The translations under genes and the position numbers were made by a program. Below are positions 20,999 to 31,605 of a DNA stretch of 64,000 nucleotides, one piece after another. This DNA comes from Hsuehochloa calcarea (Eukaryota; Streptophyta; Magnoliopsida; Poales; Poaceae): positions 20,207,282 to 20,271,281 of the forward strand of contig CM070615.1 in NCBI GenBank assembly GCA_036346395.1, in the 5' to 3' direction. The notes beneath the pieces were generated by a model. It did not search any database and was not told the DNA's origin. It was given only the letters and a program-made list of their open reading frames with translations. The number at the start of each line of letters is the position of its first letter. Position 1 is the first letter of the stretch.

Positions 20999-23900
20999 TG
21001 TAACATCCCAAATGTGGATTTGTGTTTCAAATGTAAGAAAATGAGAAGAAATTTAAACTTTTCTTGCATATTGAAGTCTTTGGCCATTTTTGTAATTCTT
21101 GTAAAAGAGTTATGGAAATCAAAAAACAAAATCGTCAATTGACTCCAATCAAAAACCTCCTTGGCAAAGATCTTGTGCCAAACCCATGGAAATATTTTTC
21201 CTTAGTTTTAGGGAGGCTTGGTCACACCTCTAAATTATTTCATGACTTTTAGAAATTATTTGATAATTTTGGGAGGTAAGTCAAAGCTTGGTCAAACCCT
21301 ATTTCACACCTTCTGGAATTTCTGGAGAAAAATGCATTGCATGAAAATCTCTAAAAATTTTATGTGAGGTTCATCCTACAGTCAGCAGCATCCAGTTAAA
21401 ACTTCATAATTTTTGAAGCTGGTCTGCTACCTTAAACAAATTCCTCAAAAATCAGCTGTTTAATTCAGACCCTAACTGGTTTTCACTGTTCATTGGGTTT
21501 GAATCAGACTCGGGCTCGAGCCACTGGACTGGGTTCGATCAACTAACTGCACCACCTCGGTCGGTTGGGCGTGAGCATTGTGAGTCGTTGGATCTTCATC
21601 AAACGGCCCACGATCGCGTGAACATTCGGACCATCCGAGCGCGCCTATCCAAGTGAACCGTTGGATTCTAAATCATAGGCCCACAATCGCGTGAACATTT
21701 GGACTGTCCGAACGCCTCGCGCAACGTGAACCGTAGGATCCAACTCAACGGCCCAGATTTAAGTGAACGATCGAATCGCTATAATCACCCCGTTCTATTT
21801 GAACCGTTCGATTTCAATCCAACGGTGGACACGTCGTCTCCTTCCTCGGGTCGGAGCGCGCGTCTGAGTCCATCAATGGCGTGAGTAGAGGAGAAGCGCG
21901 TAGCGTGGAGTCACCTCTGTGGGCGCCTTTAATCGGCCATCTCTGCGCACATTAAATGCCCGTCGTGCTCCTCCCTCAGAAGTCCATGATTCAACTGCTC
22001 CCATCGCTCTCAAGCGCTCCTATGGCAGTGTTGACCCGAATGGAAAATATCACCGTTGCTCTCTGCCATCCCTCTATTTAAGCTCCATTGCTTCACTCTT
22101 GGCTTCCTTTAGCACTTTCGCTACTCTAGCTAGCACCCACGAGCTTGTTTGAGCTGCAATCACTCGAAATCCATTCGGCCGCCATTGTTGAGCTTCGAGC
22201 TTCGGTGAAGGCGGTATAGCAGGGGCTCTCTCCTTTCAATTCTTGCTCCCTCTGCTCCATATTTCCTCTCTTGAGCTTAACCCTCACTCAATTTTGTTCA
22301 TTTCGCTCAGGGCTTGATTGAATTTGGATTTCGCCATTTTCGGCCGAAATCCCCATTTTTCTTCACCAGCGCAGACTCGACCCTTCTCTGTGCGTTCTCT
22401 GTGCTCAGGTAAATCCTTATTAGTCCCTAGTTTCTTGGCACCCGCTTACTTGGACCGCAGCAGAGCTCTTTCCCATTTTTCATTTTCGGCCATTTTGAGT
22501 CATCTCTGTCATCTCCGGCTTGCCGGCGTTCTAGACCGCCGCAGCCAAAACTGTTGGTTCCATTGGGTGCGTCAGGCTGTTAGGAACCCATTTTGGGCAT
22601 TTGCTCTCACCGCCGTCGCCAGAGTTGCTGGGTACGAGCCTCCCTTCACCGTCGTTTTGTCGGATGAAAACAGGAACGAGTTTTTGAACGTGATTCGATG
22701 TGGACCGTCGATCCTTAGATCTACGGCCCAGGATCGCGCGAAAGTTTGAGTTGATCGCACGCCTTGATCTGTGGACCATTGGATCCAAGATCAACGGTCC
22801 CGATTCGAGTTCACGTGGGTCGTTGGATCCTAGATCAACGGCTCATGTGCGTGTGAACGTTCGGACCGCCCAAACGTCTTGATCCACGTGAACCGTTGGA
22901 TCCAAATCCGACGGTGAGCGTTTAGGGATTGTGAGTCACGCGTGTGCGCGTTATCCCGTGGAGTTGGACCGTTGGATCCAAGATCAACGATCCAAGTTCG
23001 TCCACGTCGTTTAATTTCGATTTTTCCAAAGAATTATTTGTTAACTGAAAAATGCAGTTAACATGTAAAATGTGTAACTATTTTATTTTAATTCCTTTTC
23101 GGTTGATTCAAATTTTGTTAGTTTTATTTTTAACTAAAATTTAATCTAAAAATGATTCTAACCTCAGTTTATCTCCAGAAAATTTTGCTAAAATGTAGTG
23201 GAATGAATAGTAGCATTTATGATTTATAAGGCTGAGCAAAATTGTTTTGCTCATATCTTTTGCATTAAGAATCCAAATCAATTGGTTCTTGTTGTTAAAT
23301 TCCTTATAAATCATGCTCTTGCTACTGTAAATTTTTCAGAGCATTTGGAGAAAGTTTGCTGCTGAGTCTTTGTCTTTTCTTCGTTCTTATCGGTTCTTTT
23401 TCGCTTTCTCGTTAGGTTCCGAAGAGCACGTTGATAAGTTAAGTGATCCTCCGCAACATCTTGAACCCCAGCAAACAGGCAAGCAATTTGATCATGTTAA
23501 TCCCAGTATTTTTCAAGTCTAATATATTGATTTCAATTTGTATGTATGCATTGCTATGTTGTTGTTAAATTATGGTTAGTATCCTATAGTTGCATAATCT
23601 GTAGGAATTGATTATCCTCTACTACCATGAGCCTAGGTTATTTGCTGTGATTTGAGTTCGATGGATGAGCTCTTGTCACTTAGTAGATTGCTAATTGAAA
23701 TTGCTTAGAAATACTTAGTTTCGGTAGTAATGGGCGATCATCGATTTTAGTCGATGATCTTGATCACACATCTATTTATTATTCCATTATATCCAGCACT
23801 TGTGCTTTGTTACTTTGTAAAGTCAAAAACTGAAAATAAAATTGTTTTAGACTTGGGCACAATGGTATGTTGGTGTGATCTGTTGGTGTGAATGGAATGG

Positions 23901-25174
23901 TGCCTAGGTCATCAAGGACCGAGTTACTTGTGTCACTAAGCCAAGCGCTTTTGCGTGCTAACCACGCGAGAGGGATATGGGACCTCTCTTGAGTTAGTAC
24001 TTTGGCGTGTTTTAACTCCGAGTCGCAGGAGGGGGTGTGTGTTGTGTGAAAAAGGATATGTGTTCTTCTGTTGGGTGTGTGGTGGTGGAGATTCCGGGTA
24101 GGCTCTCCACCTCGAGGAGCATCGTAGTTGTCCAAGGCTTTACCTGCGATGGGTAGTTGACCGAGGCTTTACGATGACTCCGACACAACGTATGGGTTTC
24201 TATCCATACGGGCGACTCGTAGTTAATACATAATATTAGAAATGTCTCGAAGGACTTAGCTGTGTCGGCATACTAAAAGAAGTATGCTAATCATGTGGTA
24301 AAAAGGCGATCTGACGTGTGGGTACATTGGTACACCCCTGCAGGGATTAAAACTATTCGAATAGCCTCGTCCTAGGTTATGGATATGCTTGGTAAGGTCG
24401 TGCAAGAACTAGACTACAACCTTTTAAATTAAAATTTGACATGGTTGGTATGAATGGGTAATTCATGCTATTGTTGTGGTGGCTAATGATTTAGTCACTT
24501 CCAGGATTGTTGTAGTCATCTATCTATTGTTATTATTGTTGTCTTTTGCTGTTATTTGAATATTAAAAAACAGATTTGTCAACTTACTTTTAAATGTACT
24601 ACATTATTGCAAATAAAGATTGCTTTGTGCTGAAAATGAGACATACAGCCTCCACTTAAATAAGCTTGCATGTAGCATATATATAGGTCTGTTATTCTAC
24701 ACGTAAGTCTTGCGGAGTACAATTTTTGTACTCATTTGCTTTGCTTAACTATTTGTTGTAGAGGAGGAAGGTGAGCCCCAATGGCCTCACTTTTGTGAAA
24801 TGTGCTGCGGGTTCGACGACTAGCTTGGCGGTCCGGTCGGTTGCCTTGTGGGTAAAGGCACACTGATTGGCTCTTTTGTTTATGGCCATCTTATGGCACT
24901 TTTGCTTCCGCTGTTCAATTCTTGTATTTATATGTAATTTGGCCGGTTGGCCTCTCTTTTGTAATATCTGTCCTTTATTTATTTTAACTTCTGGTTTATT
25001 GCTGTGCTTCGGTTCTATGTGATTGAATGGAATTGATGCTTGAATTTTTTAAAGGGGTGTGTATACTGCATTTCTGGGAAGTATACATATCTCGAAGACA
25101 CGAGTTATTTTGTTTGTGATGCTAGGGTCAATTGGTGACTAAGCATTACAAGCCTAATAAACCGGGGTCTCACA
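20999..25174 (+). repeat. 3' LTR of Gypsy A, 4.18 kb
   Basis: It starts TGTAACATCCCAAATGTGG and ends GGGGTCTCACA. Contents: two clusters of CCGTTGGATC-type repeats (21590-21835 and 22690-23000), a TATTTAAG promoter-like box (22075-22082), and the conserved palindrome block (CCCTGCAGGG 24336-24345, CTATTCGAATAG 24353-24364). Short frames inside it (for example 22318-22749) are not genes. Confidence 0.88.
21590..23000. repeat. Two clusters of diverged CCGTTGGATC / GATCAACGG repeats
   Basis: In 21590-21835 and 22690-23000 the motif GTGAACCGTTGGATCC and its partner GATCAACGGTCC recur, often as imperfect inverted pairs, with GCGTGAACNTTCGGACC between them. Unit spacing is roughly 50-70 bp and units are diverged. 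The first cluster lies upstream of the TATA-like box and the second downstream. Confidence 0.75.
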
Positions 25175-25430
25175 AACGCCATCTTCGGCATCGCCGCATC
25201 GTCGCCTACCCCGTGTGTGCACCCTCTTCTTCGAAGAACCCTAGGAACGTCTTCGCCGCCGTTAACCTAGCGCCGCCACCTCTACTTCGCTCGCCGCTGG
25301 ACACCTCGTTCCCCTTCGCTGCTAATTTGGTAAGCACCGAGACCACCTTGACCTCCTCTCGCGATTACGCACACCCACGAGACTCTCCGTGGCACGTGGC
25401 CCCTTGTCAGCGCCAGGCCAGCGCCACATG
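25175..25430 (+). mobile_element. LTR 'C', part 2
   Basis: Continues LTR 'C' after the AACGC duplication; GC-rich leader-type sequence. It holds the first copy of a 32-bp repeat (about 25394-25425) whose second copy lies across the next insertion at 30403-30434. Confidence 0.75.
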
Positions 25431-26452
25431 TGATGCGGGGTGCCCGATCTTCTCGACGTAGGACCTCTTGATAACTTGTGTATCCTGACGAACCACCAGC
25501 TGATCCCCCGCGCCAATGCACGGACTTGCAACTCTATGGAAAATTCGCCCAAACACACACTTGATTGAATCCTCGCTGACCACAAGCGAAGATCGTCGAA
25601 CCCTCAATTCCCAGCGGAAAAGCAAGAACGACCCCTTATTCTCAATGCCCAATTCCCTCTGTTTTGGCTTTAAGCACAACAGGAGAATCAAGCAAAAGCT
25701 TTGAAATTATATTAAACGTGGTCTCAGGTTACAATGGGGGTCTACCCCTCTATATATAGTGCTCCTACTCCTCATGGCTGGCCAAGAGGCCCTACTCCTA
25801 TTCTAATTCGGATTTGGAGTCCTACTCCAATTCCGACACATTCCAAAATAGAAAAGGAAACTCTGATTTTACAACCGTCATATTGTTTCGGTCATATCTT
25901 TTGATACGAGATGAATTTCGGAGTGAGGGAGGATCCGTTGGATCGGGCTTGAAGTTAGCTTTCCAACAAGCCCAAAATCACTCAAATCCGACTTCGTATG
26001 AGAAAGTTATGACCTTTTTACTCCGTACTGTCCTGCTGATTCCGAATCCGAATTTGAGGCTGATTCCGAATCCGAATTGAATTCTGAGTTGATTCCGAAT
26101 TTGAATTTGTTTGGGCTTGTGGAAGTTTCGAATTTGACTTGGATTCTTGGGCTTCTCTCCCCTTGCTTGTCTCCCACGAGCTTCTCCTCCATTGTGACGG
26201 CCTTTCTTCAAGAACAGCCCCATTTCCTTCATCTCCGTACATTATTGAATCTTCCAATCTGAGCACAAGCAAAACACTAGTTTTAGGTAGTATGAAATTC
26301 TCATCTAATTTAAAAAGAAATTCAGTGAACAGATTCACCTATTGGATAAGCTTATCTTGTTTTTCAACTCTCTTAGTAAGCTCATGTTGTTCTGAGGTAT
26401 TTAATGAATTGAAAATATTATATGAAACAACATAGCTAAGGATGTCGCATCA
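25431..26452 (-). repeat. 3' LTR of the non-autonomous Gypsy element
   Basis: 1022 bp. A TATATATA box near 25750 and the TTCCGAATCCGAATT repeats near 26040-26100 are shared with the other copy. Confidence 0.9.
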
Positions 26453-26465
26453 TCCTCCCTTTCTT
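26453..26465 (-). other. Polypurine tract
   Basis: On the minus strand AAGAAAGGGAGGA directly precedes TGATGCG of the LTR. Confidence 0.8.
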
Positions 26466-26593
26466 CAAAAAAGCCGTCCTCGGCTTTTGATAACTGAAAA
26501 TGTGCTAGAAGAAGAAAACAACGATATGCATGGTATATGTATTTATCATCCAAACAAGTTCCATGTAGCGCATGATGATTTGTCGAACATGTA

Positions 26594-27553
26594 TTAAAGA
26601 GAACAACATATATCGTGATATATGTATGAATCAATTGTTGTGTTATTAGCGTTGTTTTGTACAATCGATAGCTCGGAATCACATTTCAAATTGCACAACC
26701 GACTCATATGATAAAATTTCACCTTCCCAATACCAAAGTCAAGTAAAGTGGGTGAAAACCAATTGATACCATTCCATAATTCAAGCTGCGCTACTCGATT
26801 AGTTATACATTTAAGAGATAAACAAGTAGGCATCATGTTGCATTCTAAACAATAAACACTTGTATTTAAACCCATCTTAAAGATATCATGACATTGCTCA
26901 ATAGATGGTTTGCATAAAACATGTGATTGTAAATCAACAAGATTATTATAGGTAATGTATATTTGATAAACTTGAAACATGTTGTCTACACCAACATCAT
27001 CAATCAAATTGAATTTATATGTGTGTATATAGCTATTTACTAGTGATCTTAAGTGTGAAATTTCAAGAACCTTCTTAATCACACTATATACATGTTTAGG
27101 ACTATCGAATATGATATAACACAAAGAATTATTAATGTGTATTCTACTAAGAACTTCTTTTTGAGTAATCAATTTCACATTATGCAAATTAAGCATATCA
27201 AATTTAGAATGTGGAATCATCAAATGAATAATGGAGTTCTCAGTTTTACGCACCTTGTTTTCATAAATGACCAATTCAAGACAAATAGTGTTACCTTGAT
27301 CTTGGTATTCCTCTCCATCCATGGTTAGCTCTTTATCTTTCTCTTCCAATGGTGAGGGCTCTTGAATCTCCAACTCCTTATTTGCTTGGTCCACCTGCAG
27401 AATGTGGGATACAACACTAGAAATTGAGGGTAAGTTGTTAGGTTCAAAAATAATCTTATTTATCCTATCATCTATCTCTCCCTTTTCTTTTGGTGTATCT
27501 CTCACACTCTCAATTGGGATGCTCTCAACCTCGCGTATGGTGGACTCACACAC
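26594..27553 (-). CDS. Unidentified ORF in place of pol in the non-autonomous Gypsy element
   Basis: An uninterrupted 319-codon frame. It opens right after an in-frame stop (27554-27556), and its first codon is GTG. The first in-frame ATG is at 27322, giving a 242-residue product. I do not recognise the protein. The N-terminal third is acidic and rich in Ser/Glu. The middle is Ile/Leu-rich with HVYSVIKKVLEIS-like helices. A Cys cluster (YCLECNMMPTCLSLKC, CX2CX5CX4C) lies near codon 238-253 and could bind metal. No RT (F/Y-x-DD) or integrase motif is present. A 319-codon open frame in AT-rich DNA beside a broken gag is unlikely to survive by chance if the element is old. It may be a conserved accessory protein of this family, or a readthrough product downstream of gag. 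Confidence 0.5.
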   Translation of the reverse strand: MCESTIREVESIPIESVRDTPKEKGEIDDRINKIIFEPNNLPSISSVVSHILQVDQANKELEIQEPSPLEEKDKELTMDGEEYQDQGNTICLELVIYENKVRKTENSIIHLMIPHSKFDMLNLHNVKLITQKEVLSRIHINNSLCYIIFDSPKHVYSVIKKVLEISHLRSLVNSYIHTYKFNLIDDVGVDNMFQVYQIYITYNNLVDLQSHVLCKPSIEQCHDIFKMGLNTSVYCLECNMMPTCLSLKCITNRVAQLELWNGINWFSPTLLDFGIGKVKFYHMSRLCNLKCDSELSIVQNNANNTTIDSYIYHDICCSL

Positions 27554-27837
27554 TCACTCTTTTATCACTCTCACTCAATTTGGCTATGTGGCTCTCATTC
27601 TCACATGGGTTTTGATACATCTCATCCTTGTAAGACCGTAGGCCAGCAAGGGCACAACTACCACCAACCACGACCTCCTCACGTGTTGCGGGTTGTGACG
27701 GGCAAGACTACTCATCACCTCGGTCGAAGAAAAATTCGATGCTCGATCTTCTTCTCAAGTGACACACCAAAGGATGAATTAGAAATAAAGAGCCACAGCA
27801 GATTTAATTGATGTGCTTGAATGTGTTTAAGTCTCTT

Positions 27838-28326
27838 TTACGCCTTCATAGCAAATTTCACAAGATCTTGCAGACTACGAAAATATTCATCTTGAAGTGC
27901 AGCAACGATATGATAATTCAAGCCTGCTTTGAAGTATGTCTTTTCTTGATATGGACTAGTGATATTGGCACGGCGCATTGCATGATTCAACTCAATATAG
28001 TAATCTTTGACAACTTTGCATCCTTGTTTAATGCTCTCCACGTGTCGTAGTAGTTCCCGCTCATAATAGGATGGAATAAATTCTCTTCTCATGATGCTTT
28101 TAAAATGACCCAAGATGTAATAAATCGTTTTCCACCTAGTTGTTGCCACCAACTAAAGGCATAGTCCGTAAAAACAAAGTGGCCACTCTCACTTCCTTGG
28201 CTTCTGATTCGAACTTATGGGATTCAAGCTCGAACTCCATGTCTTGTACCCACTCAAGATACTCCTCTGGATCATTACTACCATAGAAGGGAAGATACGT
28301 ATACTCGCGATCTGCCATTGTTAGCA
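27838..28326 (-). pseudogene. Gypsy gag, frameshifted
   Basis: The first part (start ATG near 28319) begins MADREYTYLPFYGSNDPEE, then YLEWVQDMEFELESHKF. A frame change at about 28140 leads to the second part (27838-28152) with MRREFIPSYYERELL, QGCKVVKDYYIELNHAM and a GLN motif. This is the capsid-like domain of chromovirus gags (pfam Retrotrans_gag pattern: MRRxFxP..Y.REL..QG...V..YY.E). No zinc knuckle is visible downstream. A single indel in the overlap would restore the frame, so a sequencing error or a recent mutation is possible. Confidence 0.78.
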
Positions 28327-28856
28327 GCAAAGCAAAGAATATGTATGTAGGTGTATGTGTATATGTAGAGGTCACACAACTCACAATCCTAACAAGGTGA
28401 AGTTTCTTTACCGTTCAGAAGGAATTAAGATCAACAATACTTACACTTCAGTATGCAGGAACCACAAGGTGATGTGTGGCGAATTTCAAGAGCAAGTCAA
28501 AGCACGACAACGGTGTTTTGTGGAGCTTGGTATGGATACCTACTTAATTTGAAAATTCAAGGTATTGTAATGCTAAGTAAATATCTAAACTAGAATTCAA
28601 TGCCTAGTTGCCGATCACAAAGATATAAGTGAAAATCAAAGCAACTCACACGCAAAGATATTGGAACTTAGTGCAATCAAGGAATGAGCTATGTAAGATA
28701 TAAGTGAAGAACAAAATAGCTCGTATTGCACAAGTTATAGAAAGACGCTAGCTAGTTGCAAAAATGAAACTAGGGCACAAGATTGCACAAAATATTGATA
28801 TTCTAACAATTGAATCAAGAATGAGTGGGGATTTTTGCTCAAGTTTATGGTTCTGC

Positions 28857-28942
28857 TATGCGCTTTCTTTTCCTTTTCTCTTTTCACTTTTCTCTTTTCT
28901 TTTCTCTTCTCTTTTTTTTTTTCTCTTTTCTTTTTTTTTTTT
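28857..28942. repeat. Polypyrimidine (TTTTC)n tract
   Basis: Nearly pure T/C run of about 85 bp on the plus strand, a purine run in the sense of the element, in the leader between the primer binding site and gag. Confidence 0.9.
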
Positions 28943-29371
28943 GAACTATTGCCAAAATTCTTGTTCTACCAAAAATGAGCAAAAGTTCTTTCCCACCTTT
29001 TGATCTTTGAACAATTGCAAGAACACAAATATTAATATGCAGCCCTAAGCAACGATTTAGCTAGTCTTCAATAGGTTCAAAGTATTCGCAAAAGATTGAA
29101 AGGTTCACGAAGGATAAATTGGTTACTCACTTTTTTTGGTATTTTTTTTTTATAAACACGACAAAAAAATCAAACTAGGCTCAAATAAAAGCAACGCAAA
29201 AGAATTCAAGATCAGCAAACTAAACTTGATTCTAATGGACAAAAACTTAACAAAACTCACTAGAATAGCAAATTAAATACTACAGCTGAAAGAAAATTTT
29301 TTTTGTATGGCTTTTTCGTGTATAGGAAAAAAATTTAGATAACTGGATAAAGATCCTACCGAGTCAACGGA

Positions 29372-29383
29372 GCTCTGATACCA
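29372..29383 (-). other. Primer binding site (tRNA-iMet type)
   Basis: TGGTATCAGAGC on the minus strand, two bases from the 5' LTR. Confidence 0.9.
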
Positions 29384-29385
29384 CC

Positions 29386-30401
29386 TGATGCGGGGTGCCC
29401 GATCTTCTCGACGTAGGACCTCTTGATAACTTGTGTATCCTGACGAACCACCAGCTGATCCCCCGCGCCAATGCACGGACTTGCAACTCTATGGAAAATT
29501 CGCCCAAACACACACTTGATTGGATCCTCGCTGACCACAAGCGAAGATCGTCGAACCCTCAATTCCCAAATGGAAAAGCAAGAACGACCCTTATTCTCAA
29601 TGCCCAATTCCTCTGTTTTGGCTTTAAGCACAACAGAGAATCAAGCAAAAGCTTTGAAATTATATTAAACGTGGTCTCGAGTTACAATGGGGTCTACCCT
29701 CTATATATAGTGCTCCTACTCCTCCTCATGGCTGGCCAAGAGGCCCTACTCCTATTCTAATTCGGATTTGGAGTCCTACTCCAATTCCGACACATTCAAA
29801 ATAGAAAAGGAAACTCGATTTTACAACTGTCATATTGTTTCGGTCATATCTTTTGATACGGGATGAATTTCGAGTGAGGAGGATCCGTTGGATCGGGCTT
29901 GAAGTTAGCTTTCCAACAAGCCCAAAATCACTCAAATCCTACTTCGTATGAGAAAGTTATGACCTTTTACTCGGACTGTCCTGCTGATTCCGAATCCGAA
30001 TTTGAGGCTGATTCCGAATCCGAATTGAATTCTGAGTTGATTCCGAATTTGAATTTGTTTGGGCTTGTGGAAGTTTCGAATTTGACTTGGATTCTTGGGC
30101 TTCTCTCCCCTTGCTTGTCTCCCACGAGCTTCTCCTCCATTGTGACGGCCTTTCTTCAAGAACAACCCCATTTCCTTCATCTCCGTACATTATTGAATCT
30201 TCCAATCTGAGCACAAGCAAAACACTAGTTTTAGGTAGTATGAAATTCTCATCTAATTTAAAAAGAAATTCAGTGAACAGATTCACCTATTGGATAAGCT
30301 TATCTTGTTTTTCAACTCTCTTAGTAAGCTCATGTTGTTCTGAGGTATTTAATGAATTGAAAATATTATATGAAACAACATAGCTAAGGATGTCCGCATC
30401 A
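29386..30401 (-). repeat. 5' LTR of the non-autonomous Gypsy element
   Basis: 1016 bp, nearly identical to 25431-26452. Most differences are missing single bases in short homopolymers. Confidence 0.9.
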
Positions 30402-31605
30402 ACATGGCCCCTTGTCAGCGCCAGGCCAGCGCCTCGCGTCGGCGTCAGCACCACGTGGCTGCCACGTCCGCATATGCGCTAGCCCACATGCAGCTCCACA
30501 CTATTCCGTGAGCCGAGCCCACCATGGTCCGTTGACCAAGACATGGACTTGGTCCATTGACCCGTGGGGCCCACCTGTAATAGACACAAAAAGATTTCAG
30601 TACAAAAATAATTCGGCCAAAAAATCAAAATTCAGCCACTGATGTCAACTTGCATCATAAATGGAATTTCATTTAGAAAAATAATTCTAATATTTCAAAA
30701 AATCCAATTTCATCATTTCATCTTATTTTCAAACTTCCAACAGCTCGTATTTCTTCATACGAACTCCGATTTTGGTGAATCAAAATTTTACATTTTTATA
30801 AAATCAAGATCTAGCTAACTAAACTAAAATTATTCCACTTGGAGTTAATTTGAATTTGAATTTTATTTAATTTTATTATTATCTGAATTTATTTGAATTT
30901 AGCTTGTTTTCACATAGATTTTTAACGACTCAGAGAGCCCAACCCTTCTGAAGATTTAGATTATCAGTACTTCAAGCAAGGCAAGTTATACCATTGATCA
31001 TGTTGTTCCTACTATTTTAAAGTATTTAATTCTGTTTTAAATTACTGCTGCATGCATAATTTTATTCAGTTATTTTAATTCCTGTTTTAAATTTCCTAGT
31101 TATTCCAATTCCTTTGTATGGCCAATGTTATTATTTGAGTCATAATTTCCTTGTCACCTTAGTCAAAAAAAAATTTGAAAACACGCCTACGAAAGCGTGT
31201 ATTGGCCGACATGTTAAGCAGGTTATCTCTTGTGGTTAAAGCTGTACACACTCTGCAGAGTAGAATACTATTCGAATAGCCGTGTCCACAATCATGGACA
31301 TGCTGAGCAAAGCCACTCTATGTTAGACTTTGTTTTTAGTTTTAAAAATGAGTTTAGAAAATGATTTTAGGATGGTAAATACTTGTGGTAAAATTGTGTG
31401 GTCAGCAATGTGATAGGAGGGTATCCATCACCCTATTTCATATGGAGGTTATTCACTGTAAAACTATCAATTTTTATATCTAATTTTAATTATATATTAA
31501 AAATTGCCTTGAAACTTGGTATGAGTATTTAAATTTGAAAATGTTGCTTTATGCCAAATAGACCCTATCAACCTAAATGGTTTACTTATGCACGCATCAT
31601 AAGCT
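30402..31605 (+). mobile_element. LTR 'C', part 3, end truncated
   Basis: It resumes 'C' after TSD ACATG. It carries the conserved palindrome block (CTCTGCAGAG 31251-31260, CTATTCGAATAG 31268-31279, then CATGGACATGC). Its tail follows LTRs 'D' and 'E' (TTGCTTTATGCCAAATAGACC versus TTGCTTTTGCACAAATAACC) until about 31605, where Copia sequence takes over. The LTR 3' end is therefore missing. Confidence 0.7.

Larger units (their letters stand above)
14988..25174 (+). mobile_element. Gypsy A, internally deleted, with nested insertions
   Basis: Plus-strand Ty3/Gypsy element bounded by a perfect 5-bp TSD, AACGC. It keeps 383 bp of the 5' LTR (14988-15370), integrase remnants, a chromodomain remnant, a polypurine tract (20985-20998) and a complete 3' LTR (20999-25174, 4.18 kb). 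The rest of the 5' LTR, the primer binding site, gag, protease, RT and RNase H are gone. A second LTR retrotransposon (16408 to about 20800) sits between the integrase and the chromodomain. Confidence 0.85.
25431..30401 (-). mobile_element. Non-autonomous Gypsy element with gag and an unidentified ORF, no pol
   Basis: Minus-strand element of 4971 bp with TSD ACATG (25426-25430 and 30402-30406). The LTRs are 25431-26452 and 29386-30401, with terminal inverted TGATGCGG/CCGCATCA. The primer binding site is at 29372-29383 and the polypurine tract at 26453-26465. The 2.9-kb interior encodes a broken gag and a 319-codon open frame of unknown function. There is no protease, RT, RNase H or integrase, so it must have relied on an autonomous partner. 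Its LTRs differ mostly by single-base indels, which suggests recent insertion, sequencing error, or both. Confidence 0.88.
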
